Positions 12,148-23,720 of a stretch of 64,000 nucleotides of DNA are shown here, piece by piece (position 1 is the stretch's first letter; the number at the start of each line of letters is the position of its first letter). The notes under the pieces are model-generated. The model worked only from the letters and a program-made list of their open reading frames with translations. It did not search any database and had not been told where the DNA came from. A program made the position numbers and the translations under genes. This DNA comes from Calliphora vicina (taxonomy: Eukaryota > Arthropoda > Insecta > Diptera > Calliphoridae). The stretch spans positions 25,393,167-25,457,166 of the forward strand of contig NC_088780.1 of NCBI RefSeq assembly GCF_958450345.1. The letters run 5' to 3'.

Positions 12148-12362
12148 CGATATAGGACTCCCGCGTGACTTAAGGAGAAAATGAAAAAAGAAAATAATTT
12201 CGTGGGCTCATATTTTTGTTAAAAAAAACCTCACTCAAACCAAGACAAACTTCATAAATACTATAGGAACTCTGCACCATCAATTTCAATGGGAAAAAAG
12301 TGGTTTACTGAATTTGAACAAAGTGTATATAGCTCAAAGGAGACTATGTTGAAAAATATAAT

Positions 12363-12624
12363 CACCCCTATCGCGAATCAACATTTTACATGAAATATTT
12401 TCCCTTTTCCTTTTTTTCGTTCATCAACTTTGTTCACGTGAAAAAAATTCCCCTTGTTGTGAAATTTTTAGATGGAATTTTGTAAACAATAAACAGCTGT
12501 TACGAACAAAATCAACTATTGTGAATGTAAAGTTAATCATGATATTCCCGATAGCAATTTTCCCTTCGAGGGAAATGAATATTTCATGGGAACAACATTT
12601 CACATGTTATTGCCGATAGGGGTG
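12363..12624. mobile_element. AAT-type MITE, family 1, copy B
   Basis: The left end is CACCCCTATCGCGAATCAA and the right end is ...GCCGATAGGGGTG, flanked by AAT at 12360-12362 and 12625-12627. It is 262 bp and collinear with 5919-6179. It sits in the mariner relic directly after the codons for KYN, so the empty site reads tataatgatttt. Confidence 0.85.
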
Positions 12625-12679
12625 AATGATTTTTTTTATCAAAAATCCTGTGTCATGGACTTATTAAGCCGCCATCGTA

Positions 12680-14212
12680 TATATGTACATTAGGTTGGTT
12701 TTTTAAGAATTTTGTTTTGTTTTTCAAGGAAACGCTGATGGATAAATATTTTAAAAAAATATTTGTTAAAAAAATTGTGGTTATAATAATATGGATGAAA
12801 AAAATTTTGGTGAAAAAAAATTTATGAAAAAAATTTTTGTTGAAAAAAATATTTGGTTGAAAAAATCGAGGTATTCGCGGTTTTTACATATATCTCAGCC
12901 ATTTTTGGGCCGCTTTTAAAGCAATCAAAGTTTAACTATAGTGGATATAATGATGATTCAATCATGAATCTACTTAAGTTACTTCTCATGGTGAAGGCTA
13001 TACAAATTACAGCAATACTTCCCATAAGTCGTGCAATAGCTAATTAATTAATGATACTGCTTAACTTTAATAAAACAATTTTAGAATAATATGGAATGAA
13101 ATGAAATGAATATTCTGAACATTTTACTAAAATCTGAAAAAACTAAAAACGTTAGAAAAGTATAATTTTCATATAAATACAGAAAAATGACATGAATGTA
13201 TTTGGCCCATTTTTATGAAATATCAGAAAAGCATTTAATTTGGTTTTGAGATTGCAAACATTTTTAGGAACTCGGCTAAATTTTTTTTTCATCCATTCAA
13301 TCTTGAGCACTCTAATGTACATACAAAAAGAAACAATTATTGCATATCCGATTAAAAAGAAATGAATAAAGTGTCGATAAATACGACTATATTATAAGTA
13401 CATGCGAGTGAGTACATTCATACGTATTAAAGTAACCACACACAATAAACCAAAATAAATCTAAAACAAAAATGAAACTGATTTTGTTTAGTATTTGTAT
13501 CGTATACACGCGCTATGAATAATTAAAACTCGCACCAAAAAAAGATTTGAAAACAAAAAACAAAAAGCGACAACAACAAATTGAAGTCTATACAACAAAC
13601 TAAAAAGACTATGAATGACCATCGTAGTCTGAGTATTGCATCTTAAATCATTATGTATGCGTAATAATATGTAGACAGTATTTTTCCGAACCAAAATGCA
13701 TTTTACTTGTGAAATAAAAAAACGATTGCAGTAAAAGTGCATGAGACATACATAAAAATTTAATCGAAGGAAATTGTACCAAAATAAAAACTAATATGGT
13801 TAAAAATGTGTGTATGACAAATTTAAAAAAGTTTTGATTTTGAAATCAGTAATGTTTCATTTTAATGGTACATACATATGTTTTAGTAAAACACGAAATT
13901 ATATTTTTTTGTAAATTGAAAGTTAGTATTTTGTATTAGACGAAAAGGGCAAAACTAAGTATTACAGAAATATTTATGTGCATGCTCAAAATATTATGAA
14001 CTATTTTCTCATATTGTGAATAATAAACAATTGTTTTAAAAATTGTAAAGATTCAATCAAAAAAAACTTATACACACTATTCCAGCCAATACTTTTCCAT
14101 GGTCCAACAAATTGTTATTTTTTTAAATCACGTCAGATATTATATTATCTTTTCTAAATCATTCATTTACAACTCTTATTTCGGTCAAAATGATCACCGA
14201 AAAAAAGTACTT
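12680..14212. other. No gene; degenerate repeat pieces
   Basis: A mariner-like end phrase (ttaggttggttttttaag) occurs at about 12691. A very degenerate mini-me-like stretch runs to about 13020 (atatctcagccattttt, then a gtgaaggctata end). The rest is AT-rich without recognisable content. Confidence 0.45.
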
Positions 14213-14860
14213 GAAACAAGTAAGAGTGCTATATTCGGCCGTGCCGAATCTTATATACCCTTCACCAAATTATACTTCAAAATTTTAAATATTTTTAGGT
14301 AAACAAAATTTAACTTTTTTTCCAGTTGTTTTTTGAATTTTTTGGAAAAAAAATTTTTTGATTGTTATTTTAAATTTTTTTTTTTTAAATTTTAAATTTA
14401 AAAATTTTTTTTTTTTTAAATTTAAAAAAAATTTTTTTTTTAAATTTTAAAAAATTTTTTTTTTTTAAATTTTAAAAAATTTTTTTTTGTTTTTTTAAAT
14501 TTTTTTTAAAAAAAAAAAATTCGGGTTCAAAATTTTTTTCCCGATTTTGACCCATTGTAGGTCCAACTTACTATGGTCTTATATACGTCGTTGCAAATGT
14601 CTTTGAAATATCTATCATTAGATATCCATATTGTCTATATTAATGTCTTAGTAATCCAGATATAGGTAAAAAAATAGGTCAAAAATCGAGGTTGTCTTGG
14701 TTTTTTCCTCATATCTCAGCCATTTGTGGACCGATTTTGCTGATTTTAAATAGCAAAATTCTCGAAAGCATGTCTGACAGAATTATTGAAGATTTGGATC
14801 CCGAAGATATCTGGGGTCTTCAGAAAACTGATTTCAACAGACAGACAGACAGACAGACAG

Positions 14861-14930
<70 letters not shown>

Positions 14931-15068
14931 GGACATGGCTTAATCGACTCCGCTATCTATAAGGATCCAGAATATATATACTTTATAGGGTCGGAAATGA
15001 AAAATGTAGAAATTACAAACGGAATGACAAACTTATATATACCCTTCTCACGAAGGTGAAGGGTATAA
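14213..15068 (+). repeat. mini-me-like dispersed repeat, copy 3 (most complete)
   Basis: This is the best reference copy. It opens with agtgctatattcggccgtgc, has an A/T homopolymer block (14320-14520), the atctatcattagatatcc phrase, atatctcagccatttgtgg, and a long CAGA/GACR tract (14836-14935). The core ggacatggcttaatcgact, the TA-rich ccagaatatatatacttta and the closing ccttctcacgaaggtgaagg follow. It has no transposase. The two ends are imperfect inverted repeats (tatacccttcacc against ggtgaagggtata). Confidence 0.85.
14836..14935 (+). repeat. (CAGA)n microsatellite, about 24 units
   Basis: A nearly pure CAGA array with two CGGA variants sits in the GACR position of mini-me copy 3. Sister copies in the window have only one to three units, so the expansion is specific to this copy. 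Confidence 0.95.
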
Positions 15069-15514
15069 AAATAATCAAAAATTTTCAAAAAAATCCAATA
15101 TGAACTTTAAAATGACATTAAACAGTATAAGGAAGAAAGAAACCCTGAATCAGGAAAAAAACAGATATTGGTAAGGCAAAAGAAGTCGAACAATTTGTAT
15201 ATTTAACTGTTTAAGTTTTATTTAACGTAATAAAAGTATACGTTTTTTTTGGTACACTCTTTATAATCATTATTGCAACATTCTCTCTTTGTAATCTGAT
15301 ATTTATAGATGATGATTTTCAAGATCTATAAATTTATCATGAAACCATTGTATGACTTACTAAGAAACGGTTCCTAGTAATATATATGACTTACTAAGCA
15401 CAAGTAAGGTAATGGTGACGAAACCATTAGTGCATGTGGTAAAAAAATTAAAACCAATAGGTAATTGCTCTTGCATTTATACCTTCTTTTAAAAAAAGAA
15501 TTGTATATGTACTA
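15069..15514. other. No gene seen
   Basis: AT-rich spacer. A short repeat of gtatgacttactaa and atatgacttactaa phrases occurs near 15351-15400. Confidence 0.4.
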
Positions 15515-15984
15515 GGGTATTCAATTAATCGGGTTTCTGGTTTAATCGGTTAATCGAGCAAATAATTAATCGGTGTTTAGATTTAATCGGTTAATAATCG
15601 GTTAATTTTAAATTATTCGATTAACCGAATAATTTATATTTTAATTTTATTTAAATATAATGTTAATTTAAAAAATATGTTAATTTACATAACAATTTAA
15701 GAAAACAATATATAAATATATACACATGTAAGTTTTTTTTAGGATTTTATGGAGATTTTCTGAAATAATCTTTTTAAAAAAGAATATGCTTTCCTTTGAA
15801 ACGATGTTGAAGAAATCGAAAGTAAGGCATGATAAAGAAAAAAATCAAATTCGGTTAATCGGTTAATCGATACAAATTAATCGGTTTATTTGTTATTTGA
15901 AAATCGTCAATTTTAAATTATTCGAACATTTAATCGACCAAAATTAATCGGTTAACCGATTAACGGTTAATCGATTGAATACCC
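15515..15984. mobile_element. TA-flanked MITE with GGGTATTC ends
   Basis: The left end GGGTATTCAATTAATCG and right end CGATTGAATACCC are complementary, with TA on both sides. The 470-bp body is full of the word TTAATCGGTTAATCG in both orientations, in two clusters near each end. There is no coding frame. Confidence 0.8.
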
Positions 15985-16371
15985 TAATATGTACAGTAGT
16001 GCCAATGTATTGGAAACTTTTCCAAATATTTAATTAAAAGGTAAAATTTCAAAATAATTCTTAAGAAATTTGTAGTTTTTTTAGTGTCATTAATTTGTAC
16101 TTTTATTTACTTATGTTCTGTTAAAAAAATAAGAACTAATGTAATTAAATTATATTCTGAAAATAAAAAACAAACTAAAAGGTAATAATTAATACGGCAT
16201 TGACAAATCAATGGAAACTTAGGTTTGATTTTTGTATACCCTTCACCTTCCTGAGAAGGGTATATATAAATTTGTCATTCCGATTGTAATTTCCACAATA
16301 TAATTATCTGACCCTATAAAGTATATATATTCTGGATCCTTATAGACAACGGAGTCGATTAAGCCATGTCC

Positions 16372-16990
16372 ATTAGGTTGTCCCGAATATTTTTTTTTTG
16401 ATTTCGCTAACGCAAGACCTCCTAATATTTGCGTAATTGATAGTAGATTACCAAAATGATTTTAAAAATAAAATGAAACTATATCTTTAGGGCTCTACCG
16501 ATCTTCAAAGTTTTGAAAAGTAGTTATTTTCATGATTATATTCGACACATATTATAAATATGCCACGACTATATATAAAAACGACACTACGAATTTGCTA
16601 GATACAGTGGAGTTCGTTTATAACGTACACCGGTTATATCGAATTTTTTATAAAAACAAAATTCCGGAAAAAAAATTTTCCGGCCCAAAACATTCACTTT
16701 CAAATTATATACCAATTATTACGGTTAGTCATTTATTATAAGTTTTATTTTCTTGTACATTAATTGCAAGTATAAAATATATCAATAAAATAAATTTGTA
16801 TCTCGTTTTTTTTAAGCATACGGTTCAGGTTTGTAAAAACGTATTCAAAAGTAGAGCCCTCAAGATGGCATGTAATTCGATTTTTATTACTTTTACCGTA
16901 ATCTGTGTAAAATTACGTAAATTTTGATACCTCTTGTGAAAGTGTAGCTCGAAAAAACATGTTTCTCATCCAACGATGGGACAGCCTAAT
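16372..16990. mobile_element. mariner-like non-autonomous element inside mini-me copy 4
   Basis: The left end is ATTAGGTTGTCCCGAATA and the right end complements it (...GGGACAGCCTAAT). TTAGGTTG ends are typical of mariner elements. No transposase frame remains. A phrase at about 16606 (CAGTGGAGTTCGTTTATAAC) resembles the end of a pogo/Tigger-type element, but I see no matching second end. Confidence 0.6.
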
Positions 16991-17215
16991 GTCCATCTGT
17001 CTGTCCATCGGTTTGTCTGTTGAAATCAATTTTCTGAAGACCCCAGATAACTTCGGAATCCAAATCTTCAATAATTCTGTCAGACATGCTTTCGAGAAGT
17101 TTCCTATTTACAATCAGCAAAATCGATCCACAAATGGCTGAGATATGAGGAAAAAACCAGGACAACCACGATTTTTGACCTATATCTGGATTACTAAGTC
17201 ATTAATATAGACAAT

Positions 17216-17315
17216 CAGCCCAATTATGAATAAAAAATTCCACGGGAGTTTGTTCCCCGGGAAAAATGAGAAAAGGGGAAAAACTCCCGGGGAATTTTTA
17301 TTCATAATTGGGCTG
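17216..17315. mobile_element. AAT-type MITE, family 2 (CAGCCCAATTATG ends), copy A
   Basis: This is a 100-bp near-perfect palindrome. Its arms are CAGCCCAATTATGAATAAAA and the complement, with CCCGGG-containing inner arms. AAT flanks both sides (17213-17215 and 17316-17318). The uninterrupted mini-me copies read gacaatatgg here, which confirms the 3-bp duplication. Confidence 0.9.
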
Positions 17316-17575
17316 AATATGGATATCTAATGATTGATATTTCAAAGACCTTCTCAACGACGTTATATGAAATATTTTTTCACCAAAAAAAATTTAAAAA
17401 ACCCAAACATTTTTTAAAATTTAAAAAAAAAATTTAAATTTAAAAAAAAAAATTCAAATTTAAAAAAAAAAATTCAAATATGTAACAATTTGAAAAAAAA
17501 AATCCAAAAAATTAAAAAAACTGAAAAAAAATAAATAAATATATAGCTTTTTTTTCTTGTTTTTGCTTCAAACCA

Positions 17576-18619
17576 TTACTAAAATCGTTTATTATTATGG
17601 TTTTTAATTTTTGCAAATCTTGACTCTAGCCCATTTTTACTAAATATTTAATTGTGCGAAAAAAATTAAAAATTACAAATAAAATAAATATTGTATAAAC
17701 TGTAAAACATTAAGGCTTTTTACATAGATTTCAAACATATTCTTTTTGTTTAGACTTCTTTCTTGAGGAACTTTAAAAGTTTCCATTGTATTGGCAATGC
17801 TAAGAATTTCAACCACATTCTATAAATGTATTTTTATTATACTTGATTGCTTAAAAACTTTATGTTTTTAGTATGTATTAATGTAAACCTAAAAAAATTT
17901 AATTTATCTTAAAAATTTATAAACATTTAAAAACATTTATATTTGTTCATATTTTTAAAAAATTAAATTACGAAATATAGTTTTCAAAAATGTTTCTATT
18001 GTATTGTCACTCACTGTATGTACATTCTAAAAAAAACAATATAAATAATGCATAAAAATGGTATTGTTCAAAAAAAAAATCAATTTCCAATTGGGCATTT
18101 GACACCAAAAAATAAACGAATCTTTTCAATTCTCTGCATTCACCAACGATTTGTTAAAGAATAAAAACATGAAAAATACAAAAAACACATGTCGTTGACC
18201 TAACAGCATTAAATTAGTGTCCATAATGTACCAAAATTATGTGTGTGTGTGCTATATTTCAGATTGGAGGAAGCAAACTTATAAATCAACTCGCATGTTC
18301 TCAATCAAATCTGCCACTACAAATTTTCCTAATGTTCGATCTATTACTAATAACTTAAATGGAAAAGAGCAAACCAAAAAGGGGGGAGGTTGCAGTTTTG
18401 TATGTTGGATAGATGGATGCATAAAACATATTAAGTATAAATGGAATAATAAGTGGCAATAGCAATTTTTATGTACGCTACATAATAGAAAACTACAAAT
18501 TAAAAAATATATAAAGAAAATATAGTCACAAATATGTACTACATATGTATGTATATATTTTTCAATAAAATCTAAAAGTTTTTAATTTGTTCACATTAGT
18601 TATATATTTGTAAAGAATG
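17576..18619. other. No gene seen
   Basis: AT-rich spacer. The 81-residue open frame at 18217-18462 has no domain and no supporting splice context. Confidence 0.4.
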
Positions 18620-19165
18620 TATCGAGGGACTATATTCTAAACCTCTATCTTGGAAATTACAAATTTTCAGAAGAGGAAAAAAACTTTATTTTGCTTATTA
18701 ATAAGGGGCATATATTCTTTCTTCTACAATATATATTTAAGGCCGCTAAATAAAAATATGTATAATTTATTTTTAAATATTTGCATTTTAAGTTTGATTT
18801 ATTTTGGGACTTCCAGTTTGGGTTTTCTTGTTATTGAATGGATTTAACAAATCAATGTAACATACAATTATTATTAATAGAGATAATTAATATAGTAAAA
18901 TATTAGTTTAAAGTTTAGTTGACCTCTCCTGATTTTAATTTATCATAAACAAATTTGTATTCCGGCGATATTATGCTTTTGAAATCTTGTAACTTTTTTC
19001 ATATATTTCGGTTCAATAAAACTTTGTAAGGTCTAATTCGAACAAGTAGATCAACGTAATCTATAAAAATTTACAAGTGACGAACATTTTAATTTAAATT
19101 GGACGTTTTTACGGTACCTATTCCGGGTCAAATATTTAACAAACAAATATCTCGAAAACTCTTTA

Positions 19166-19968
19166 AATTTAACAAGTAAAAGAGCTATATTCGGCTGTGC
19201 CGAATCTTATATACCCTTCACCAAATTATACTTCAAAATTAATGTATTTTTTTTCAAAGTTTTTTTTTGAAATTTAGAATTTTTTTTTAATTTTAAAAAA
19301 TTTTGTTTGTTTTTTAAATTTTTTTTAATATTTAGCAAAAAAAAAAACTTTTGGTAAAAAAAAAATTCGGGTTAAATTTTTTTTTCCGATTTTGACCTCG
19401 TTGCAAAGGTCTTTGAAATATCTATCATTAGATATCCAGATTGTCTATATTAATGACTTAGTAATCGAGTTGTCCTGGTTTTTTCTTATATCTCAGCCAA
19501 TTTCTGGACCGATTTTCTCAATAGCAACCGAGCCGGAGGAATTCCGGAGATATTGATGTATGAATCGTGTATGTAAGTTATTTAGGGGCTTCGGAAAGTT
19601 GATTTCAGCACACAGACGGACATGGCTTAATCGACTCCGCTATCTATAAGGATCCAGAATATATATACTTTACTAGCTGACCATCCCGGCTTCACTCGGT
19701 AGCAATAAATAAATTTTTACTTTGTATGGAAGGTATCACGCCCTTTGTACCTATATACGTCAATTGTGAATCTAAACCATCCACTCAAACACACACACAC
19801 AAAATTTCATCGAAATCGGACCAGCCGTTAAGGAGGAGTTTAGTTACTAACACACGTACAGAAGAAATATATATATAAAGATAGGGACGGAAAATTATAT
19901 TGTGGAAATTACAAACGGAATGACAAAGTTATATATACCCTTCTCACGAAGGTGAAGGGTATAAAAAA
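19166..19968 (+). repeat. mini-me-like dispersed repeat, copy 5, carrying a Helitron
   Basis: It runs from aaaagagctatattcggctg to the closing ccttctcacgaaggtgaagg. The TA-rich tract after the core is split at 19672/19882 by a 209-bp Helitron-like insertion. Removing the insertion restores the standard phrase actttatagggacgg. Confidence 0.85.
19673..19881 (-). mobile_element. Short Helitron-like element
   Basis: On the minus strand it begins TCTTTATATATATATTTC and ends GGTCAGCTAG. It is inserted between A and T with no duplication. It carries the phrase aacggctggtccgatttcg that is common to insect Helitrons. Near its 3' end is a hairpin-capable gctaccgagtgaagccggg. The 209-bp length makes it non-autonomous. 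Confidence 0.85.
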
Positions 19969-20210
19969 GCTCAATTTAAAATATTTCGTCAAACTCATAA
20001 GAAAATACATTTTGTAACTGGTAATTATAGAAAAGATTTGAACTAAAAACTAATTATATAAAAAAGACAGGATTTTTCACTCAGAAATATATTTTTTTAA
20101 GAAGACAAATTAACAAAATGTAAATATTAAAGCCAAAAAAATGTTTTTTCTTCAAAAACTTATTTTTGTGGAAATTTAAATTGGAGGATATTGAATATAG
20201 TCTCTCGATA

Positions 20211-23200
20211 TGCACCTAATTTTTGAATTAAAAAGATTTGCTTATAAGCTAAACTATAGTTTTGTGTGCATGCTGCAAACAGAATCACGAACTTAATTTT
20301 GCTTATGTAAGAAATAAAAAAATATTTGTTCATACTACAGACGTAAAAACATACATATGTATGTACATTCTCTGTATGTACATAAAAAATGAAAAATTCT
20401 TGAACAGCTAAAACGGAAGTTAAGATATGCACACACATTTTTTGTTGTTTTCCTTTCTCTATGAAATTTAAAAAGATAACAAACATTTGTTAAATGAAAT
20501 TAAATTTTATAATTTGATTTTGGGTGAAACGAATACGATGTAGTAAATATGTTCGTCCATAAGTTAAAGAGTAAAAAGTCACACGTAACATCATAAAAAT
20601 CATTTCATAACAAAACAAAAACGAAACGAAACTTTTTATAAACAACAAAAGAAAACCAATAAATTTTAAATTTCATATACAAATTTTTAAAATACCAATA
20701 ATTTCTCCACATCTCTTCGCAACACAACAAAGTTTAAATAAAGTTTTTTTTTTCAATACCGCTTGCTTTTTCTGTTTTCATTTTAAGAGCTCTCCTCTCT
20801 CTCTGGGTTTTTTGTTTTTATTTTACAGTACATATTTGTTATTGTTATTTTTTTTTTCTACAATATAATTTTCATTTGGCTGTTGTTACTTGGAATTAAA
20901 GATGAATCACAAATATAAAGTATACATGTATAAAGTATGAATATTTAACTAACATGTTTGATTTTTTATTGAATACATTTAATTCCCATGTCTCTCTTTG
21001 CCTGCTCCTAGCATTATATTTGTAAATTTTTGTGGTCATTATTGTTATTTTAATCAATTTATTTTCATGTATCCAAACAACGAGCGGGCTGTCAATAAGC
21101 CCGTGTCATACATTCAATGAAACAATTACAATAACAATGTTTGAATTGTTATTGTGTGAAATGCTTTAAGCTCAGCCTACTACGGTCAAACTTTCAAATT
21201 TAGATTTTGTTATTATTGGCTATTTTGGAGTATAAATAAGCAGTGATTGCAAATAAATGATTTACATATTTAAACATATAACATTAGCAGTTCAATTAAT
21301 ATCGGTTATTTTAGGCCGAAACCGAACCGAACATAATCCACATTTCAGCTCATTTTTATGTGACCTACAGTTTTTTAACATAGTGTTAAAATATCTATTA
21401 GTTTCCTTGGACATTTTAAAATAAAATATTAGTCCTTAAATTTCAGATATCATAAGCATTTCCACACCTCAGAACGCGACATTCGTTCCGCATGGTTTTT
21501 AAATATCTCAGTAATTATACAATAAAATTTAAGTCCTTGGATTTGAGATTATAAGTTTATTGGCATCAAGAGTCTTTTTATATTACTATTTGAAGTAAAT
21601 AAGTAAATAAATAAAATAGATAAATAACATATAAGTATATTACCACAGTCCAGAACGCATCAAATATCAAATCTTAAAATTAGTTCCCTGTTATCATTTC
21701 AGTGGCATTATGTTTAGTTTATTTTGCTACAAATAATAGAACTCGTTTTAAATTTTAAAATCTGAGATTTGTAACATACATTTTTAAAGATACAGTAGAA
21801 AATGTGGCTTTCTGTTGATATATAAATTGGCATACGACATTTGTAACGCGACATATTTTTCCGTCATGTTTGTAGTAAGGATTAGTTCATGACCATAGTT
21901 TCAATATAAGCTATTTATATAGTGATTTAATAACCTCAACTATTTAACTAAGCGCACTGGTAATGCAATTTCTGCCTTCTTTACTGTTTACATGCAGGTA
22001 TAAAGTTCAAAATGTTCTTTCTATAGAGCAATACTATGCCTTTATTATGTTATTTGTTGTTTGTCAATTTCTATAGCTCTGCTCGACCGCTTAATTGTAA
22101 CATTCATGTTAAGGTAATCAAAACAATTGTTTATGGAAAACGAGATATTTACGATAGCGAACGGGACAATTTAAATTATTTTAAAACAAACATATTCTTA
22201 TTAAGTAAGGGTGTGAAACTATTTTTTTTTTTTAACTATTTATAAGTCATGGTCAAAAACTCTAAAATTATGTATTGTTAGTATGAAAAGAAACTACAAT
22301 ACTGGCAAATAAAACAAACATCCCCTAAAAATTTATAAATGTATATACATATGTATAACACTTGACAAATAAATTATTTGTTATTAATGCTTTATACCTT
22401 AATTATACGAACATTTTATGTAAATAATACCTCCAATGAATCACGCAGTTTGTGGGTTTTGAAGTTAACTAATTACTTAAGCAAATTTTTTTTATTTCGT
22501 TTTTTTTTATGTACATTAGTTTCTTATTTTGCTTTTTTATATATGTATGATCCAAAAAATTTTATTAAACACTTGGCGTGTTTAACATAAATTCAATTAA
22601 TTTAAAAATAAAGCAGGGTGAATAATAAAAAATGTCTACTATTAAAAATTGTGATTTTTTTAGAATGAGTTACTAAGTATAGAAGCTACAAATTTTGAAC
22701 TGTAACCCATAAAAAATATATTAAACAATGTTTTTAATTAAATCAAAAGTTCAAACGATGTTATTTATCCATACGCTGAGGAAAATATGCCCCTAGTTGG
22801 GAGATCCCAGCACGACAATTATCTTAAACACACCTCTAGGATTGTAACCGAGTAATTTGAGTGAAAATTATTATTTTTTGTTAATAACTTTGTTTGGCCA
22901 ATAAATAACATTTTTTGGGTGCAAAAAAGTTAAAAATATTTTTTTTCCATTTTGGTCCGAATTTTTTTGTCATTATATGTAGTAGGAATGGTCTTTATAA
23001 TGTCTTAAGGAAGGGTCACACATGGCAAATATTTGCTCCAAAAAGCGTAACCACTTTTTTCAGTACAAATTTGTTTGACGTGTTTACTCCTACAAGTGTT
23101 TTTTAAGATCAAACAGCATAACATAAAATAAAACTAAATTTTTTGTTTTTAATCATCCTAAGTAAAATAAGTTTTTGAAATAAATAAAACAATTCAAATG

Positions 23201-23264
23201 TATTTTATTTAGAGGTTACGTCTTTTTCGTCAAATATTTGTCATATGTGAACCTAACCTTTAGT
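20211..23264. other. No gene seen; AT-rich
   Basis: Several short open frames (20160-20486 minus, 22036-22245 plus, 22378-22590 plus, 22915-23106 plus) are low-complexity hydrophobic translations of AT-rich DNA without domains. Positions 21943-22040 resemble 5390-5520. Confidence 0.45.
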
Positions 23265-23720
23265 AACAGAGACCGAAAATAATGGGTCCACTTTAATTTC
23301 AATGGTAAATTGACAGCCTTTACCTTTTGTTAAATCACTGAAAGAGTGATTTATAAGAGAACATTTTGGGTTGGGAGAAACAGAAAATACACAAATAATC
23401 CAGATGATTATGGAAACAAATATATTTGTGAATGCCAATCTTGGAAAAATCTAATTATTTGAATATTTCTAGACAATTCGACAGTTCTTTAAAAATATTG
23501 CATGTCAATTTTAACAATAACTTTTTATTGCTTTAGATAATGTGCTCTTTCAGTAATTTAGCTATTGTTATTAAAAATTATTTTTGTTTTAAAAATGATA
23601 TATGCATCTTGTTTTGATTTTGTTTTAAGAGCATATTTTATGCGCTTCTTTTTTCGTAAAGGTCAGGTTATAAATTTTATTTGGGAACTTGAAAAATAAA
23701 TGGCAAAATTTTATTAATCA
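23265..23720 (+). repeat. Partial copy of the CCAGAGACCGAAAATAA element
   Basis: It begins cagagaccgaaaataa and shares, in order, several phrases with 51153-51772. These are ccactttaatttcaat, gagtgatttata, gagaacatttt, gagaaacagaaaa, acacaaataatc and ttttttcgtaaaggtcag. Its right end is not recognisable. Confidence 0.65.

Larger units (their letters stand above)
10661..12677 (+). mobile_element. mariner relic, interrupted by two other elements
   Basis: The left end CGAGGGCTGGTGAACAAGTT follows TA at 10659-10660. A degenerate inverted right end (acttattaagccgccatcg) precedes TA at 12678-12679. Near 12326-12362 the plus strand encodes KCI, a stop, then LKGDYVEKYN, the C-terminal signature of mariner transposases. 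A start-like region lies just after 12180. Most of the transposase is absent. A Transib-like element (10804-12147) and a MITE (12363-12624) have inserted into it. The element is dead, and the family assignment rests on the C-terminal motif plus the TA-flanked ends. Confidence 0.7.
16236..17575 (-). repeat. mini-me-like dispersed repeat, copy 4, inverted and interrupted
   Basis: It is read on the minus strand. The closing end is at 16236 (tatacccttcacc) and the core lies at about 16316-16371. The sequence then breaks at 16372-16990 by an inserted mariner-like element and again at 17216-17315 by an AAT-type MITE. It resumes exactly in register after each. The A/T-run block reaches about 17575. 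Confidence 0.8.
18620..20210. mobile_element. Possible 1.6-kb element with TATCGAG ends
   Basis: The left end TATCGAGGGACTATATTC and the right end GAATATAGTCTCTCGATA are inverted complements with one mismatch. A third occurrence of the end sequence lies at 5640-5730. The interior is mostly a nested mini-me copy and AT-rich DNA. The pairing could be two independent copies of an end, so the full element is tentative. Confidence 0.45.

Noticed and set aside
14836..14935. Regular direct repeats resembling a CRISPR array
   Set aside because: It is a 4-bp microsatellite without spacers, inside a fly dispersed repeat.
21083..21101. CGGGCT...AGCCCG stem-loop as a histone-type 3' hairpin
   Set aside because: Stem and loop do not match the histone consensus, and there is no histone gene nearby.
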